From Bacteroidales bacterium UBA3810 (GTDB lineage Bacteria > Bacteroidota > Bacteroidia > Bacteroidales > Paludibacteraceae): a DNA stretch of 47,230 bases. The stretch lies in NCBI GenBank assembly GCA_002368645.1, contig DFEE01000004.1, positions 253 through 47,482 of the forward strand, given 5' to 3'. Both the position numbers and the translations under genes were made by a program. Shown here piece after piece: positions 25,003 to 32,653 of this stretch; position 1 is the stretch's first letter; the number at the start of each line of letters is the position of its first letter. The notes under the pieces are model-generated. The model saw nothing but the letters and a program-made list of their open reading frames with translations. It searched no databases and was not told the DNA's origin.

Positions 25003-25515
25003 ATGAATAAGAGATTCTTTTTATTCCTTATTTTAATAATAGGGCTGACTTCTTGTAAATGGGAGAATAAGGCGGATTACACGCCGGTTATTACATTGTC
25101 GCGGCAGTTCTTGGTTTTGCACACGGACACGACTATACCGACCGATACGCTCTATATGGGCTATTCCTCGGCGAAGGAGATGGACACGCTGACGACCTGC
25201 CATGTCGGCGATACAATTGCTTTTAGGCTTGGGTTATTTGGAACTGCGAATAATTTGGTGTCCTTTGATATGGTTTGGGATTCGACTTTAGTACGTTTTT
25301 GGGAACTTGACGGAACTGCTTCCGCGAATGTTATATCGGCAACAACGCATGAGGCGGGGCATTTGAACTATGCCTTTTATCCGGGATACTTGAGTGTGGT
25401 GATGTCGATGAGGTATGTCACGGTAGGAACGGGGAACAATACATTCAGTTTGTTGCTGAATACTGACTCGGAATTTTCGCCGCGAGCGTATAAGTTCCAA
25501 CAACGGGTACAATAA
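25003..25515 (+). CDS. Small lipoprotein of unknown function
   Basis: 170 residues. Signal peptide with lipobox LTSC (Cys 18). The mature part is Thr-rich and predicted to be beta-rich, with TDTLYMGYSS and GTGNNTFSLLLNTDSEFSP near the end. No family recognised. It begins 20 bp after tRNA-Leu and is probably expressed by read-through from the tRNA promoter. A hairpin terminator lies at its stop. Confidence 0.75.
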   Translation: MNKRFFLFLILIIGLTSCKWENKADYTPVITLSRQFLVLHTDTTIPTDTLYMGYSSAKEMDTLTTCHVGDTIAFRLGLFGTANNLVSFDMVWDSTLVRFWELDGTASANVISATTHEAGHLNYAFYPGYLSVVMSMRYVTVGTGNNTFSLLLNTDSEFSPRAYKFQQRVQ

Positions 25516-25541
25516 AAAAGCGAGGTTCACTCGCTTTTTTT
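25513..25541. terminator. Bidirectional terminator between convergent genes
   Basis: AAAAAAGCGAG pairs with CTCGCTTTTTT around a short loop, so both strands end in a T-run. The stop codons of the lipoprotein gene and mazG both lie inside it. Confidence 0.85.
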
Positions 25542-26339
25542 GGCTTCCTGCCATAAGGCTTCCATCTCCTCAAGGCTCATTTCGTCCAATCGCTTGCCTT
25601 GTTCATGGGCGCGGGCTTCTATATAGTTGAATCGCCGTATGAACTTCGCATTCGTCTTTTCGAGCGCATTATCGGGTTTCAGTTTATAGAGTCGTGCTAC
25701 ATTGATGAGGGCAAATAGTAAATCGCCGAGCTCTTCCTCCATTCTGCCTTTGTTTCCGTCTCCGGAACCTTGTTCGGTGCGTAATTCCTCCTCGAACTCG
25801 TGTATTTCCTCCTTCACTTTCTCCCACACATCTTCGCGTTTTTCCCAATCAAACCCGACATTGGCAGCTTTATCTTGAATGCGGTATGCTTTAACCAAAG
25901 AGGGGAGGGCATCCGGAATACCGGCTAAAACGGTCTTATTGCCCCCTTTCTCTTTCAGTTTAACCTGTTCCCACAGATGGCTCACTTCTTCGGGGTTTTC
26001 TATCTTACCCTCTTGAGCGTCAACTCCATACACGTGCGGGTGACGGAATATGAGTTTGTCACACAGCCGATTGCATACATCTGCGATGTCGAAATCTCCG
26101 GTCTCACTGCCCATCTTAGCGTAAAATACAACGTGCAGTAATACATCGCCTAACTCCTTGGAGATTTCGTTCATATCCTTCTTGATTATCGCGGATGCCA
26201 ATTCATAGGTCTCTTCGATGGTATTCTGGCGCAGGCTTTCAAAGGTCTGCTTGCGATCCCAAGGGCACTTCTCCCGAAGCTCATCCATGATAGTCAGCAG
26301 ACGGTCAAAAGCGGCTAATTGTTCGGCTCTTCGTTCCAT
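25527..26339 (-). CDS. mazG: Nucleoside triphosphate pyrophosphohydrolase MazG
   Basis: 270 residues with two MazG domains. The first carries LREKCPWDRKQTFESL and an EE(TYELASAI...)ELGDVLLH metal-binding pattern; the second carries EEELRTE and EEELGDLLFALINVARL. It hydrolyses (d)NTPs to NMPs and pyrophosphate, removing non-canonical nucleotides. Its start lies inside the 3' end of the lpxH-like gene (25-bp overlap), third in a DUF59-lpxH-mazG operon. The divergent rdgB encodes another house-cleaning pyrophosphatase. Confidence 0.95.
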   Translation of the reverse strand: MERRAEQLAAFDRLLTIMDELREKCPWDRKQTFESLRQNTIEETYELASAIIKKDMNEISKELGDVLLHVVFYAKMGSETGDFDIADVCNRLCDKLIFRHPHVYGVDAQEGKIENPEEVSHLWEQVKLKEKGGNKTVLAGIPDALPSLVKAYRIQDKAANVGFDWEKREDVWEKVKEEIHEFEEELRTEQGSGDGNKGRMEEELGDLLFALINVARLYKLKPDNALEKTNAKFIRRFNYIEARAHEQGKRLDEMSLEEMEALWQEAKKSE

Positions 26340-27115
26340 AAGTCAAAATGATTTAATGTTACTTCACCCTTCTCATCCATCCGGGCATAAGTGTATTGTT
26401 GGAAACAGTCCCCCAAGATAATCACGCGGCTGTCGCTCGTTATGGGCAAATCCAAGGCGATGTGGCGATGCCCGTATATATAATAGTCGTGGTGATGGTG
26501 TTTCGGGTCGGCTTCGTACTCTTTGCTGTACAGTACTAATTCTTCCCTGTCCTCGCCTTTATACGGGCAGGGCTTGGCGAGTTCTTTCAGACGGCTCCTT
26601 TTTGCCCAATTATACCCGATGGCATTGCCCCATTTGGGGGGCATGAATTGAAATGCCTTTTGGGCTACGGGATTATGGAAGAACTTGCTAAGGCGGATAA
26701 AGCGCTTTATCTGAGGTATCTTTTCCATGCCGGAGGGAATTAAACCGTCGCCGTGCGCGATATAGACCTTTTTCCCGTTTAACTCCATCTTCGCTGGGCG
26801 GGTGTGGACATGCATACCTGTCAGTTTATGCAATCCGCCGAAAGTCCATAAGTCGTGATTGCCGGGCAGAAAGTGTACGGAGATACCCCGCTTAACCAAA
26901 TGGCGAAGGCATTGCATCAGAGCGGAGTATTGTTTCTTACTTTTGTCGCGCCATTTATACTCATACCAGAAATCAAAGATATCTCCCACAAGAAAGATTG
27001 CCGTGGCGTCTTTCTTAAAGGTGTTAAGCATATGAATGACACGCCGCTGATGTTCATATACATCATATGGCATTGCCAAAGAACCGATATGGGCGTCGCT
27101 TAAAAAGTATATCAT
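26315..27115 (-). CDS. lpxH: UDP-2,3-diacylglucosamine diphosphatase (LpxH-like)
   Basis: 266 residues. Calcineurin-type metallophosphoesterase with FLSDAHIG, GDIFDFWYEY, LPGNHDLW, IAHGDGL and YGHRH metal-binding motifs in order. LpxH cleaves UDP-2,3-diacylglucosamine to lipid X in lipid A synthesis at the inner face of the cytoplasmic membrane. Other phosphoesterases of this superfamily share the motifs, but FDFWYEY and length fit the LpxH group of Bacteroidetes. ATGA overlap with the DUF59 gene upstream. Confidence 0.85.
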   Translation of the reverse strand: MIYFLSDAHIGSLAMPYDVYEHQRRVIHMLNTFKKDATAIFLVGDIFDFWYEYKWRDKSKKQYSALMQCLRHLVKRGISVHFLPGNHDLWTFGGLHKLTGMHVHTRPAKMELNGKKVYIAHGDGLIPSGMEKIPQIKRFIRLSKFFHNPVAQKAFQFMPPKWGNAIGYNWAKRSRLKELAKPCPYKGEDREELVLYSKEYEADPKHHHHDYYIYGHRHIALDLPITSDSRVIILGDCFQQYTYARMDEKGEVTLNHFDLWNEEPNN

Positions 27116-27423
27116 AGGAATCCTAATTCTAATTTAGCTTCTTCGGACATCATGTCCTTCGTCCACTCCGGCTCAAATACGATGTTTACTTCCACTTCAT
27201 CTATGCCGTCCACAGAACCGACTTTTTGGCGGATATCTTCTACTAAAAAATCCGCAGCAGGGCAGTTCGGGGCTGTCAGCGTCATGTCTATCATACATTT
27301 TTTGCCATCAATCTCTACTTTATAAATCAACCCAAGGTCATATACATTAACAGGGATTTCCGGGTCAAAGACCGTCTTGAGCATCCCTAAGATCTTTTCC
27401 TCTTGTTCTAAAAACTCATTCAT
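27112..27423 (-). CDS. DUF59/MIP18-family iron-sulfur assembly factor (SufT-like)
   Basis: 103 residues. DPEIPVNVYDLGLIYKVEI and MTLTAPNCPAADFL are the conserved DUF59 motifs, the latter with the reactive cysteine. Such proteins help deliver or mature iron-sulfur clusters. First gene of an operon with lpxH and mazG; the leader is ~160 nt and contains a GC-rich repeat element. Confidence 0.9.
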   Translation of the reverse strand: MNEFLEQEEKILGMLKTVFDPEIPVNVYDLGLIYKVEIDGKKCMIDMTLTAPNCPAADFLVEDIRQKVGSVDGIDEVEVNIVFEPEWTKDMMSEEAKLELGFL

Positions 27424-27524
27424 ATATTATGTATATATCGACTTTCTACTACTTTAACTCTTTGTTCTATGCTCTAACTTGCGATATTTCGAGCTCTCGA
27501 TATCCTAATCTCTCGATATTTCCG

Positions 27525-27586
27525 GCTGCACAGCTACTGGGACTGCCCCCTTGCTCCGCAGCGTCGCCGACACCGGCGTCACGCCG
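27525..27586. repeat. Dispersed GC-rich repeat element, copy A (5' leader)
   Basis: The 17-nt block GCTGCACAGCTACTGGG (27525-27541) recurs exactly at 27984-28000. A second module, from CCCTTGCTCCG through the palindromic CGGCGTCACGCCG, fills 27548-27586. This second module aligns over 39 nt to 29569-29607. The element lies in the leader of the DUF59 operon. Confidence 0.7.
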
Positions 27587-27587
27587 A

Positions 27588-27618
27588 CAAAATTACACTT
27601 TTTTTTTGATATGTCAAA
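27588..27618 (-). promoter_or_regulatory. Promoter of the DUF59-lpxH-mazG operon
   Basis: Minus-strand TTTG (27618-27615), 19 nt, TAATTTTG (27595-27588). It overlaps the divergent rdgB promoter by 14 bp. Confidence 0.6.
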
Positions 27619-27635
27619 ATTATTTTGTATTTTTG
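27605..27635 (+). promoter_or_regulatory. Promoter of rdgB
   Basis: TTTG (27605-27608), 19 nt, TATTTTTG (27628-27635). Transcription would start near 27642, leaving a very short leader before the ATG at 27653. Confidence 0.65.
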
Positions 27636-27652
27636 CCGCAAAAATGGAAACT

Positions 27653-28270
27653 ATGTTGATATTTGCCACCAATAATGCGCATAAATTAGCGGAAGCGCGG
27701 GCTATTTTGCCGATGTCAATTGCCTCTCTGAGTGAGGTCGGTATTCATGAGGATATTCCCGAGACAGGTGTCTCGCTGGAAGAGAATTCCCTCCAAAAGG
27801 CGCAGTATGTCTTTGATCGCCTGCACAAAGCTTGTTTTGCTGATGACACCGGCCTGGAAGTCGATTGTCTCAATGGCGCGCCGGGCTATATGACCGCCCG
27901 TTATAGCGGCGAGCCGGTGGACTCTACCCGCAATATGCTTAAACTCCTTGCCGAAATGTCCGCAGCCACTGCGGCCGCCCTCCGCTGCACAGCTACTGGG
28001 TCCGCAGCCACTGCGGCGTTACGCCAGCGGCGCGGAGCGCAGTTCCGCACAGTTATTACGCTTATCAGGGATAATGGCGAAATATGCCAGGTATCCGGCA
28101 TTGTCAGGGGACGTATCGCACTGGAAATGAGTGGTGTCGGCGGCTTCGGCTATGACCCGGTCTTTATTCCGGAGGGGTATGATAAGACTTTTTCTGAATT
28201 AGGAGAAGAACTTAAAAACCATATCTCCCATCGTGCCCGAGCACTACAAGAACTCTTAAAAATCCTCTAA
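27653..28270 (+). CDS. rdgB: Non-canonical purine NTP pyrophosphatase RdgB/HAM1, with insertion
   Basis: 205 residues from MLIFATNNAHK, the conserved start; ATGs further upstream are at or before the expected transcription start. It hydrolyses ITP, dITP and XTP to monophosphates. Motifs: TNNAHKL, CFADDTGLEVDCLNGAPGYMTARYSG, GGFGYDPVFIPEGYDKTFSEL and HRARAL. Between LLAEM and AQFRTVITLI, where relatives have a few residues, lie about 25 Ala/Thr/Arg-rich residues (about 103-128). They are encoded by a repeat element with an internal 16-nt direct duplication, so they probably form a surface loop from an in-frame insertion. Catalytic motifs are intact. Confidence 0.93.
   Translation: MLIFATNNAHKLAEARAILPMSIASLSEVGIHEDIPETGVSLEENSLQKAQYVFDRLHKACFADDTGLEVDCLNGAPGYMTARYSGEPVDSTRNMLKLLAEMSAATAAALRCTATGSAATAALRQRRGAQFRTVITLIRDNGEICQVSGIVRGRIALEMSGVGGFGYDPVFIPEGYDKTFSELGEELKNHISHRARALQELLKIL
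27959..28036. repeat. Dispersed GC-rich repeat element, copy B, inside rdgB
   Basis: TCCGCAGCCACTGCGG, itself a 6-bp hairpin, occurs at 27959-27974 and again at 28001-28016, exactly 42 bp (14 codons) apart. Between them is the 17-nt block shared with copy A, and the palindromic GGCGTTACGCC follows at 28014-28024. The frame is kept throughout. Confidence 0.75.
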
Positions 28271-28318
28271 CACCAACCCATCACCACTTTCACTCTAATA
28301 ATATGTGCGCCGTATCCG

Positions 28319-28362
28319 CATCGGGTGCTGATCGGGTGCTGATCGGGTGCTGATCGGGTGCT
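28319..28362. repeat. 11-bp tandem repeat, four units
   Basis: Four consecutive copies of GATCGGGTGCT, the first starting with C, in the gap between rdgB and the convergent lipoprotein pair. The remaining gap (28271-28505) holds a terminator and nothing else recognised. Confidence 0.92.
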
Positions 28363-28449
28363 CACCGAAACCTTACCCTTGCGCACCTTACACATCGCCA
28401 AACAATCTGTCCTTGGCAGCTTATATAATGCACGCTTGACATTTAGCAC

Positions 28450-28480
28450 AAAAAATGGAGACCTTCATCGGCCTCCATTT
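28450..28480 (-). terminator. Terminator of the lipoprotein pair
   Basis: AAATGGAG (28453-28460) pairs with CTCCATTT (28473-28480); on the minus strand the hairpin is followed by a run of six T. It lies ~25 bp after the stop of the downstream lipoprotein gene. Confidence 0.75.
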
Positions 28481-28505
28481 ATTACGTTCTTTTGTTCGCT
28501 CGTCC

Positions 28506-29138
28506 TTAACGGCGAGAAGATTTGCTACTGCGCGAGGAAGAAGTGCGAGGAGTGGCAACAGGTTTAGATTGTACTGGCGCTTCGACTTTTGGTTGCTTAG
28601 GCGCTTCGGCTTTTGGCTGCACAGACACCGGGGCTGCAGACTCTGCATCACCTGCGTTAATCACGATAGACTGCATGTCCGTTACGGGATACAGGTATTG
28701 CAAACTATTGTCGTTGTAGAGCAGCAAGTATTTCTCAATATCCTCACGACTGATGCTATTGAGTTCTTCTACTTGTTGTTTCAAAGTAATGGTTTGCGGG
28801 TTCTCGTAATAACCGGCAAGACCGGTCAGAGCAGCCTTATAGCCCAAACGTTTGGTGGGCTTGATTTGAATGGAGTAAATTGGTGATACCACAATGTCGA
28901 TATTGTTGTTGAGGATTGCCTTGTAGTTAGCTTCTTGCATGGCAGCTTCACGCGAACCGCACCAACCGGACTCGGCAACGACACGTTTGGTGAAATCGCA
29001 ACGCACATCAACGCGTGTCTGGTTCGTCATAATGGGCTGATTTTGGATATTGGTCATACGGGAAGTATGTTGGTAGGTCTTACAAGACGCAAAAGCGAGC
29101 ACTACCAAACTCATCAAAATAATCTTATAGTTTTTCAT
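28506..29138 (-). CDS. Lipoprotein with SCKTYQHTSR motif (paralogue 1)
   Basis: 210 residues. Signal peptide with lipobox FASC (Cys 19), then KTYQHTSR. The core (about 40-150) matches the neighbouring lipoprotein at 29184-30152: both have RVD, an SREA / SRREA segment, an N(N/A)IDIVV...P(I/)Y-like strand, and TGLAGYY / VTGFAGYY. The C-terminal ~55 residues are Ala/Pro/Lys-rich and end in a Ser/Arg tail. Family not recognised; probably a cell-envelope protein. It follows its paralogue by 45 bp without a visible promoter. Confidence 0.75.
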   Translation of the reverse strand: MKNYKIILMSLVVLAFASCKTYQHTSRMTNIQNQPIMTNQTRVDVRCDFTKRVVAESGWCGSREAAMQEANYKAILNNNIDIVVSPIYSIQIKPTKRLGYKAALTGLAGYYENPQTITLKQQVEELNSISREDIEKYLLLYNDNSLQYLYPVTDMQSIVINAGDAESAAPVSVQPKAEAPKQPKVEAPVQSKPVATPRTSSSRSSKSSRR

Positions 29139-29183
29139 AATCGTTTATTTTAGTCAATGTAATTATAGATAATTATGCTTTTA

Positions 29184-30152
29184 TTAGAATTGGAGTTTAA
29201 GCCCAAGTCCCTGAGTCGAGGGCGCTATGGCGAGTCCGGAGTTTTTCAATTTATTGGCTTTCACACCGCCCACCGAAGCGCAAACTATGCCGACTATAGC
29301 AGACGCACCACCGAGGGTCATCATGGCAATACCGGCATCAACGGCTGCAATATTAGGCTCATAGTAAACGCGACCTCCTGAGTAGTATGGCTCTTTAGCC
29401 AATAAACAAGGTAAACCAATCGGGAACATCATTACCACACCGGCACTTACCAGACCGATACCCGTATTGCGAAGTCTTAGTGCGCTGGTAAGTTGTTGGT
29501 CAAAAGGGCGCAGTGACTTGGGTTGCTTTGGAACTTTCTTTATCATCAAAGATTGTGCATGAGCGGCGCCCTTGCTCCGTGGTGCTGCTAATGCCGGCGT
29601 TGCACCGGCGCCAACGCCTACGGATTGGTTACCATTGCCATTGTTGAAATAGATGGTGGTGCGGTTGCTGTTGTCAATCATGTCGCGTTGGTAGTATTGA
29701 TCAACAAAATTGGGATCAGTCAAGAGTTTGTACTTCACGATGTCATCCATGCTCAGATTGGAAACACGCTGTACTTCTTTGTCGATTTCATCAATGGTTT
29801 CCACCTTGTTGTAATATCCGGCGAAACCGGTCACTTTGGCGTAATAGTGAATACGACCGAACTTGCGGTGAATCTCCACCTCATAAATAGGGTCAATAAC
29901 TACATCCACATGGGCAGCAAAAATGGCATTGTTCAGCGCATTTTCGATAGCCTCTCTGCGGCTCAAACAATCTCTGCGGGACTCACCGTTTACCTTAACG
30001 GAAAAATCGACGCGCATGTCGGCGGTCATTTGATGAGCTGCTATTCCGCGTTGCTGAATAGCTGATGTTCTGGAAGTGTGTTGATAGGTCTTACAGGAAG
30101 GTAGTAAGCAGCCTAAAACAAATAAGGGAATGAATAAACACAGTTTCTTCAT
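29184..30152 (-). CDS. Lipoprotein with SCKTYQHTSR motif (paralogue 2), membrane-active C-terminus
   Basis: 322 residues from MKKLCLFIPL; an ATG ten codons earlier lacks a better signal. Lipobox LPSC followed by KTYQHTSR as in the downstream gene. Residues ~40-165 are the shared domain. An Ala/Pro/Gly linker (GAGATPALAAPRSKGAAHAQ) follows, coinciding with a GC-rich repeat element. The C-terminal ~110 residues include two Gly/Ala-rich hydrophobic stretches (VSAGVVMMFPIGLPCLLA; GIAMMTLGGASAIVGIV) that could be membrane helices. Function unknown. Its own promoter lies at 30220-30251. Confidence 0.75.
   Translation of the reverse strand: MKKLCLFIPLFVLGCLLPSCKTYQHTSRTSAIQQRGIAAHQMTADMRVDFSVKVNGESRRDCLSRREAIENALNNAIFAAHVDVVIDPIYEVEIHRKFGRIHYYAKVTGFAGYYNKVETIDEIDKEVQRVSNLSMDDIVKYKLLTDPNFVDQYYQRDMIDNSNRTTIYFNNGNGNQSVGVGAGATPALAAPRSKGAAHAQSLMIKKVPKQPKSLRPFDQQLTSALRLRNTGIGLVSAGVVMMFPIGLPCLLAKEPYYSGGRVYYEPNIAAVDAGIAMMTLGGASAIVGIVCASVGGVKANKLKNSGLAIAPSTQGLGLKLQF
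29569..29607. repeat. GC-rich repeat element, copy C, inside a lipoprotein gene
   Basis: Aligns without gaps to 27548-27586: 27 of 39 positions are identical and all 12 differences are transitions. It encodes the Ala/Pro linker of the lipoprotein at 29184-30152. Confidence 0.55.
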
Positions 30153-30219
30153 GGTGTTTAGTATTAAGTTCTTCCTACTCACTTATGGCTTTTCGGTTAC
30201 TCCATTTCATTTGGCGGTG

Positions 30220-30251
30220 CAAAAATATAAAAAAAAGGAGACTTTTGCAAA
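30220..30251 (-). promoter_or_regulatory. Promoter of the KTYQHTSR lipoprotein pair
   Basis: Minus-strand TTTG (30251-30248), 20 nt, TATTTTTG (30227-30220). Expected start near 30213, giving a ~60-nt leader. Confidence 0.7.
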
Positions 30252-30301
30252 AAAAACTTTCTTTTTTCTACAAAAGCCCCTCTAATTGTCAAAAAATCGT
30301 G

Positions 30302-31375
30302 TTATGCGAGTGCAATGACTTCTTTTGCTATATGTTGTGCGGCATCAGGTTGCGCAAGCTTGAGAGCATTGGCGCTGAGCGTACGGAGGCGTTCAGGGTC
30401 ATTGAGTAGTGCGATAGCAGTGCTTACTAAGTTATCCCGCGCGTCTGCATCTTTCACGAGTACAGCTGCATTCTTATTTACGAGTGCCATGGCGTTATGG
30501 GTCTGATGATCCTCGGCGACATTGGGTGAGGGAACAAGGATAGCCGCTTTACCAAGCAGGCAGAGCTCACTGATGGATGACGCTCCGGCGCGTGAGATGA
30601 CGAGGTCGGCGTTGGCGTACTGAGTTGGCATGTCGGAGAGGAAATCGGTGATATGAATTGCTGCGCCTTTGCCCGATTCCTGTTTAGTGTCTGCGAGGTG
30701 GCGGTAAAGGTCAATATAGTTTTTGCCGGTTTGCCAAACAAGGTCAATACCTGCAGCTTGGATTTCGGGCAAGTGTGCGGCTATTGCCTCATTGATGGTT
30801 TTGGCTCCGAGTGAACCGCCGATGACGAGTAATCGTTTAGTTTCTTTGGGCAGAGTCCTGACACCGGATGTGAGGTTCATCCTTACAGGATTACCGGTCA
30901 AGATGATTTTGTCCTTCGGGAAGAATTTTTCCATGCCCTCATAGGCGACACAAATCTTACGGGCATCATTCTTGAGCAGTTTATTGGTGACACCGGCAAA
31001 GCCGTTTTGTTCCTGTATCAGTACGGGAATACCCATTCTGGCTGCGACTTTCATAGCTGCCCCCGAGGCATATCCGCCAACGCCGACGGCGACATCGGGT
31101 TGGAAGTCGCGAATAATCTTTTTTGCCATTCGCATAGAACGGAAGAGATCAATCAGAACGGAGATATTCTTCCATGGTTGTGAGCGGTTAAATCCGCGAA
31201 TAGGTAGCCCGACTATCGGATAGCCGGCTTGAGGAACACGTTGCATCTCCATTCGGTTATCGGCACCGACAAATAAGATTTCTGCGTTAGGGTCTAATTG
31301 TTTGAGGGCATCTGCAATGCTCACGGCGGGGAAGATGTGACCTCCGGTTCCGCCTCCGGAAATTAGGTACTTCAT
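30302..31375 (-). CDS. murG: Lipid II synthase MurG (GlcNAc transferase)
   Basis: 357 residues. GT28-family enzyme that adds GlcNAc to lipid I at the inner membrane face. N-terminal ISGGGTGGHIFPAVSIADAL and GVGGYASGAAMKVA are the membrane-side glycine loops; the C-terminal half has VIGGSLGAKTINEAI and LVISRAGASSISELCLLGKAAILVP for UDP-GlcNAc binding. It is the last gene of the dcw block here, 16 bp after ftsW. murC, ftsQ, ftsA and ftsZ, which usually follow, are absent from this position. Confidence 0.97.
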   Translation of the reverse strand: MKYLISGGGTGGHIFPAVSIADALKQLDPNAEILFVGADNRMEMQRVPQAGYPIVGLPIRGFNRSQPWKNISVLIDLFRSMRMAKKIIRDFQPDVAVGVGGYASGAAMKVAARMGIPVLIQEQNGFAGVTNKLLKNDARKICVAYEGMEKFFPKDKIILTGNPVRMNLTSGVRTLPKETKRLLVIGGSLGAKTINEAIAAHLPEIQAAGIDLVWQTGKNYIDLYRHLADTKQESGKGAAIHITDFLSDMPTQYANADLVISRAGASSISELCLLGKAAILVPSPNVAEDHQTHNAMALVNKNAAVLVKDADARDNLVSTAIALLNDPERLRTLSANALKLAQPDAAQHIAKEVIALA

Positions 31376-31391
31376 ATTAACTTCGTGTAGG

Positions 31392-32633
31392 TTACTGATC
31401 TAATGTTATAATGGGCGTGTCGTCGTTGGCGGCATCTTGAGTTATTTGTTGCTGCTGTTTCATTGCCGTTTGCTCTCGGCTGACCGCCATCATGATACCG
31501 AAATACAGCGATGTGACGACGACACCCGTTCCTCCCATTGAGATGAGCGGTAGTGGTTGTCCTGTAACAGGAAAGATACCGACCGCCACCATCATGGAGA
31601 ACAAAGCTTGGCACGTGGTCATTAGAGCTGCTGCCATCGCGAGTAGCGTAGCGGCTTGGTCTTGGAACTTATGGGAGGTGTAGCAGGCTCGGTAGAGCAC
31701 CATGAGGTAGAGAAAACATAGAAAAATGGCACCGAGAATGCCGCTTTCCTCAACGATTATGGCGAAAATATAGTCCATGAATGCCAGCGGCAGAAAGTCC
31801 CGCTCCTTGCTGTTTCCTGGCAAAACCCCGATAGGACTTTTACCTCCCCGAGCGATAGCAACCTTGGCGATAGAGGATTGGTAATTATCGTCGGTTAGCT
31901 TGAACTCCGCTGTGTCTGGCTGCTTCATTTCGAAGATTTTATTGTCAATACGCTTGACCCAAACGGTTGCCCGCTTAAAAGGACCGGACATTATCTTGTC
32001 TTGTTTGACAAAAGCGAAATCAACAAAGATATAGCCCAATAGCAGTGCTAGAACTGCAATGCCGATAGTCGACAGAATGTATTTCCAGGGTATATGAGCT
32101 AAGAACCACATGATAACTAAAACACCGGCAATGAGCACTGCGGTAGAGAGGTTTTGCGTCATGATAAGTAGTGCTACAAAGCCTGTTATACCTAAGGTCC
32201 AAAAGAAATACTTCTTTTTATCCTCCTCCGTCTCTATTCGTGAGAGTAAGTCGGCATCAACAATAACAAGTCCCATTTTAGCGAGATCAGACGGTTGGAA
32301 GGTGATAGGTCCTAATCGCATCCACCGAGCGGCGCCATTGACCACCACCGCAAAAGGTGAGCCGGGGATAGAGACCAATATCAGGAATAGAATGGCTACT
32401 GCCAAAATGATGTATCCTGAAAGGCGAATATATATCGTTGGCACATATTGCACAAAATATGCCAAAGCCGCGCCCACGATGAGGAATATCATTTGCTTGC
32501 CGACGGGTAAGAGCATAGACGTGCTATTATAGACCTGCAGGCTGGTGGCACTGAAAATAGCGAGCACTGCATAAATCATAAGGAAGATGTATATCGTCCA
32601 ATATGAGCGGTCAATGGAGGAGGGTAATTTCAT
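31392..32633 (-). CDS. ftsW: FtsW peptidoglycan glycosyltransferase (SEDS family)
   Basis: 413 residues, about ten membrane helices. The SEDS family polymerises lipid II with its partner class B PBP (ftsI is in the same cluster). Motifs: NGAARWMRLGPITFQPSDLAKMG and GNSKERDFLPLAFMDYIFAIIVEE, and near the end GQPLPLISMGGTGVV. FtsW is preferred over RodA because of its place between murD and murG. A Gln-rich cytosolic tail follows. Confidence 0.95.
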   Translation of the reverse strand: MKLPSSIDRSYWTIYIFLMIYAVLAIFSATSLQVYNSTSMLLPVGKQMIFLIVGAALAYFVQYVPTIYIRLSGYIILAVAILFLILVSIPGSPFAVVVNGAARWMRLGPITFQPSDLAKMGLVIVDADLLSRIETEEDKKKYFFWTLGITGFVALLIMTQNLSTAVLIAGVLVIMWFLAHIPWKYILSTIGIAVLALLLGYIFVDFAFVKQDKIMSGPFKRATVWVKRIDNKIFEMKQPDTAEFKLTDDNYQSSIAKVAIARGGKSPIGVLPGNSKERDFLPLAFMDYIFAIIVEESGILGAIFLCFLYLMVLYRACYTSHKFQDQAATLLAMAAALMTTCQALFSMMVAVGIFPVTGQPLPLISMGGTGVVVTSLYFGIMMAVSREQTAMKQQQQITQDAANDDTPIITLDQ

Positions 32634-32653
32634 GTCGGTAAGTATAGGTTGGC

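Noticed and set aside
27548..29607. Diversity-generating retroelement as the cause of the transition-only differences
   Set aside because: Such systems change adenines to any base and need a reverse transcriptase; here both C/T and A/G occur in both directions and no reverse transcriptase is present.
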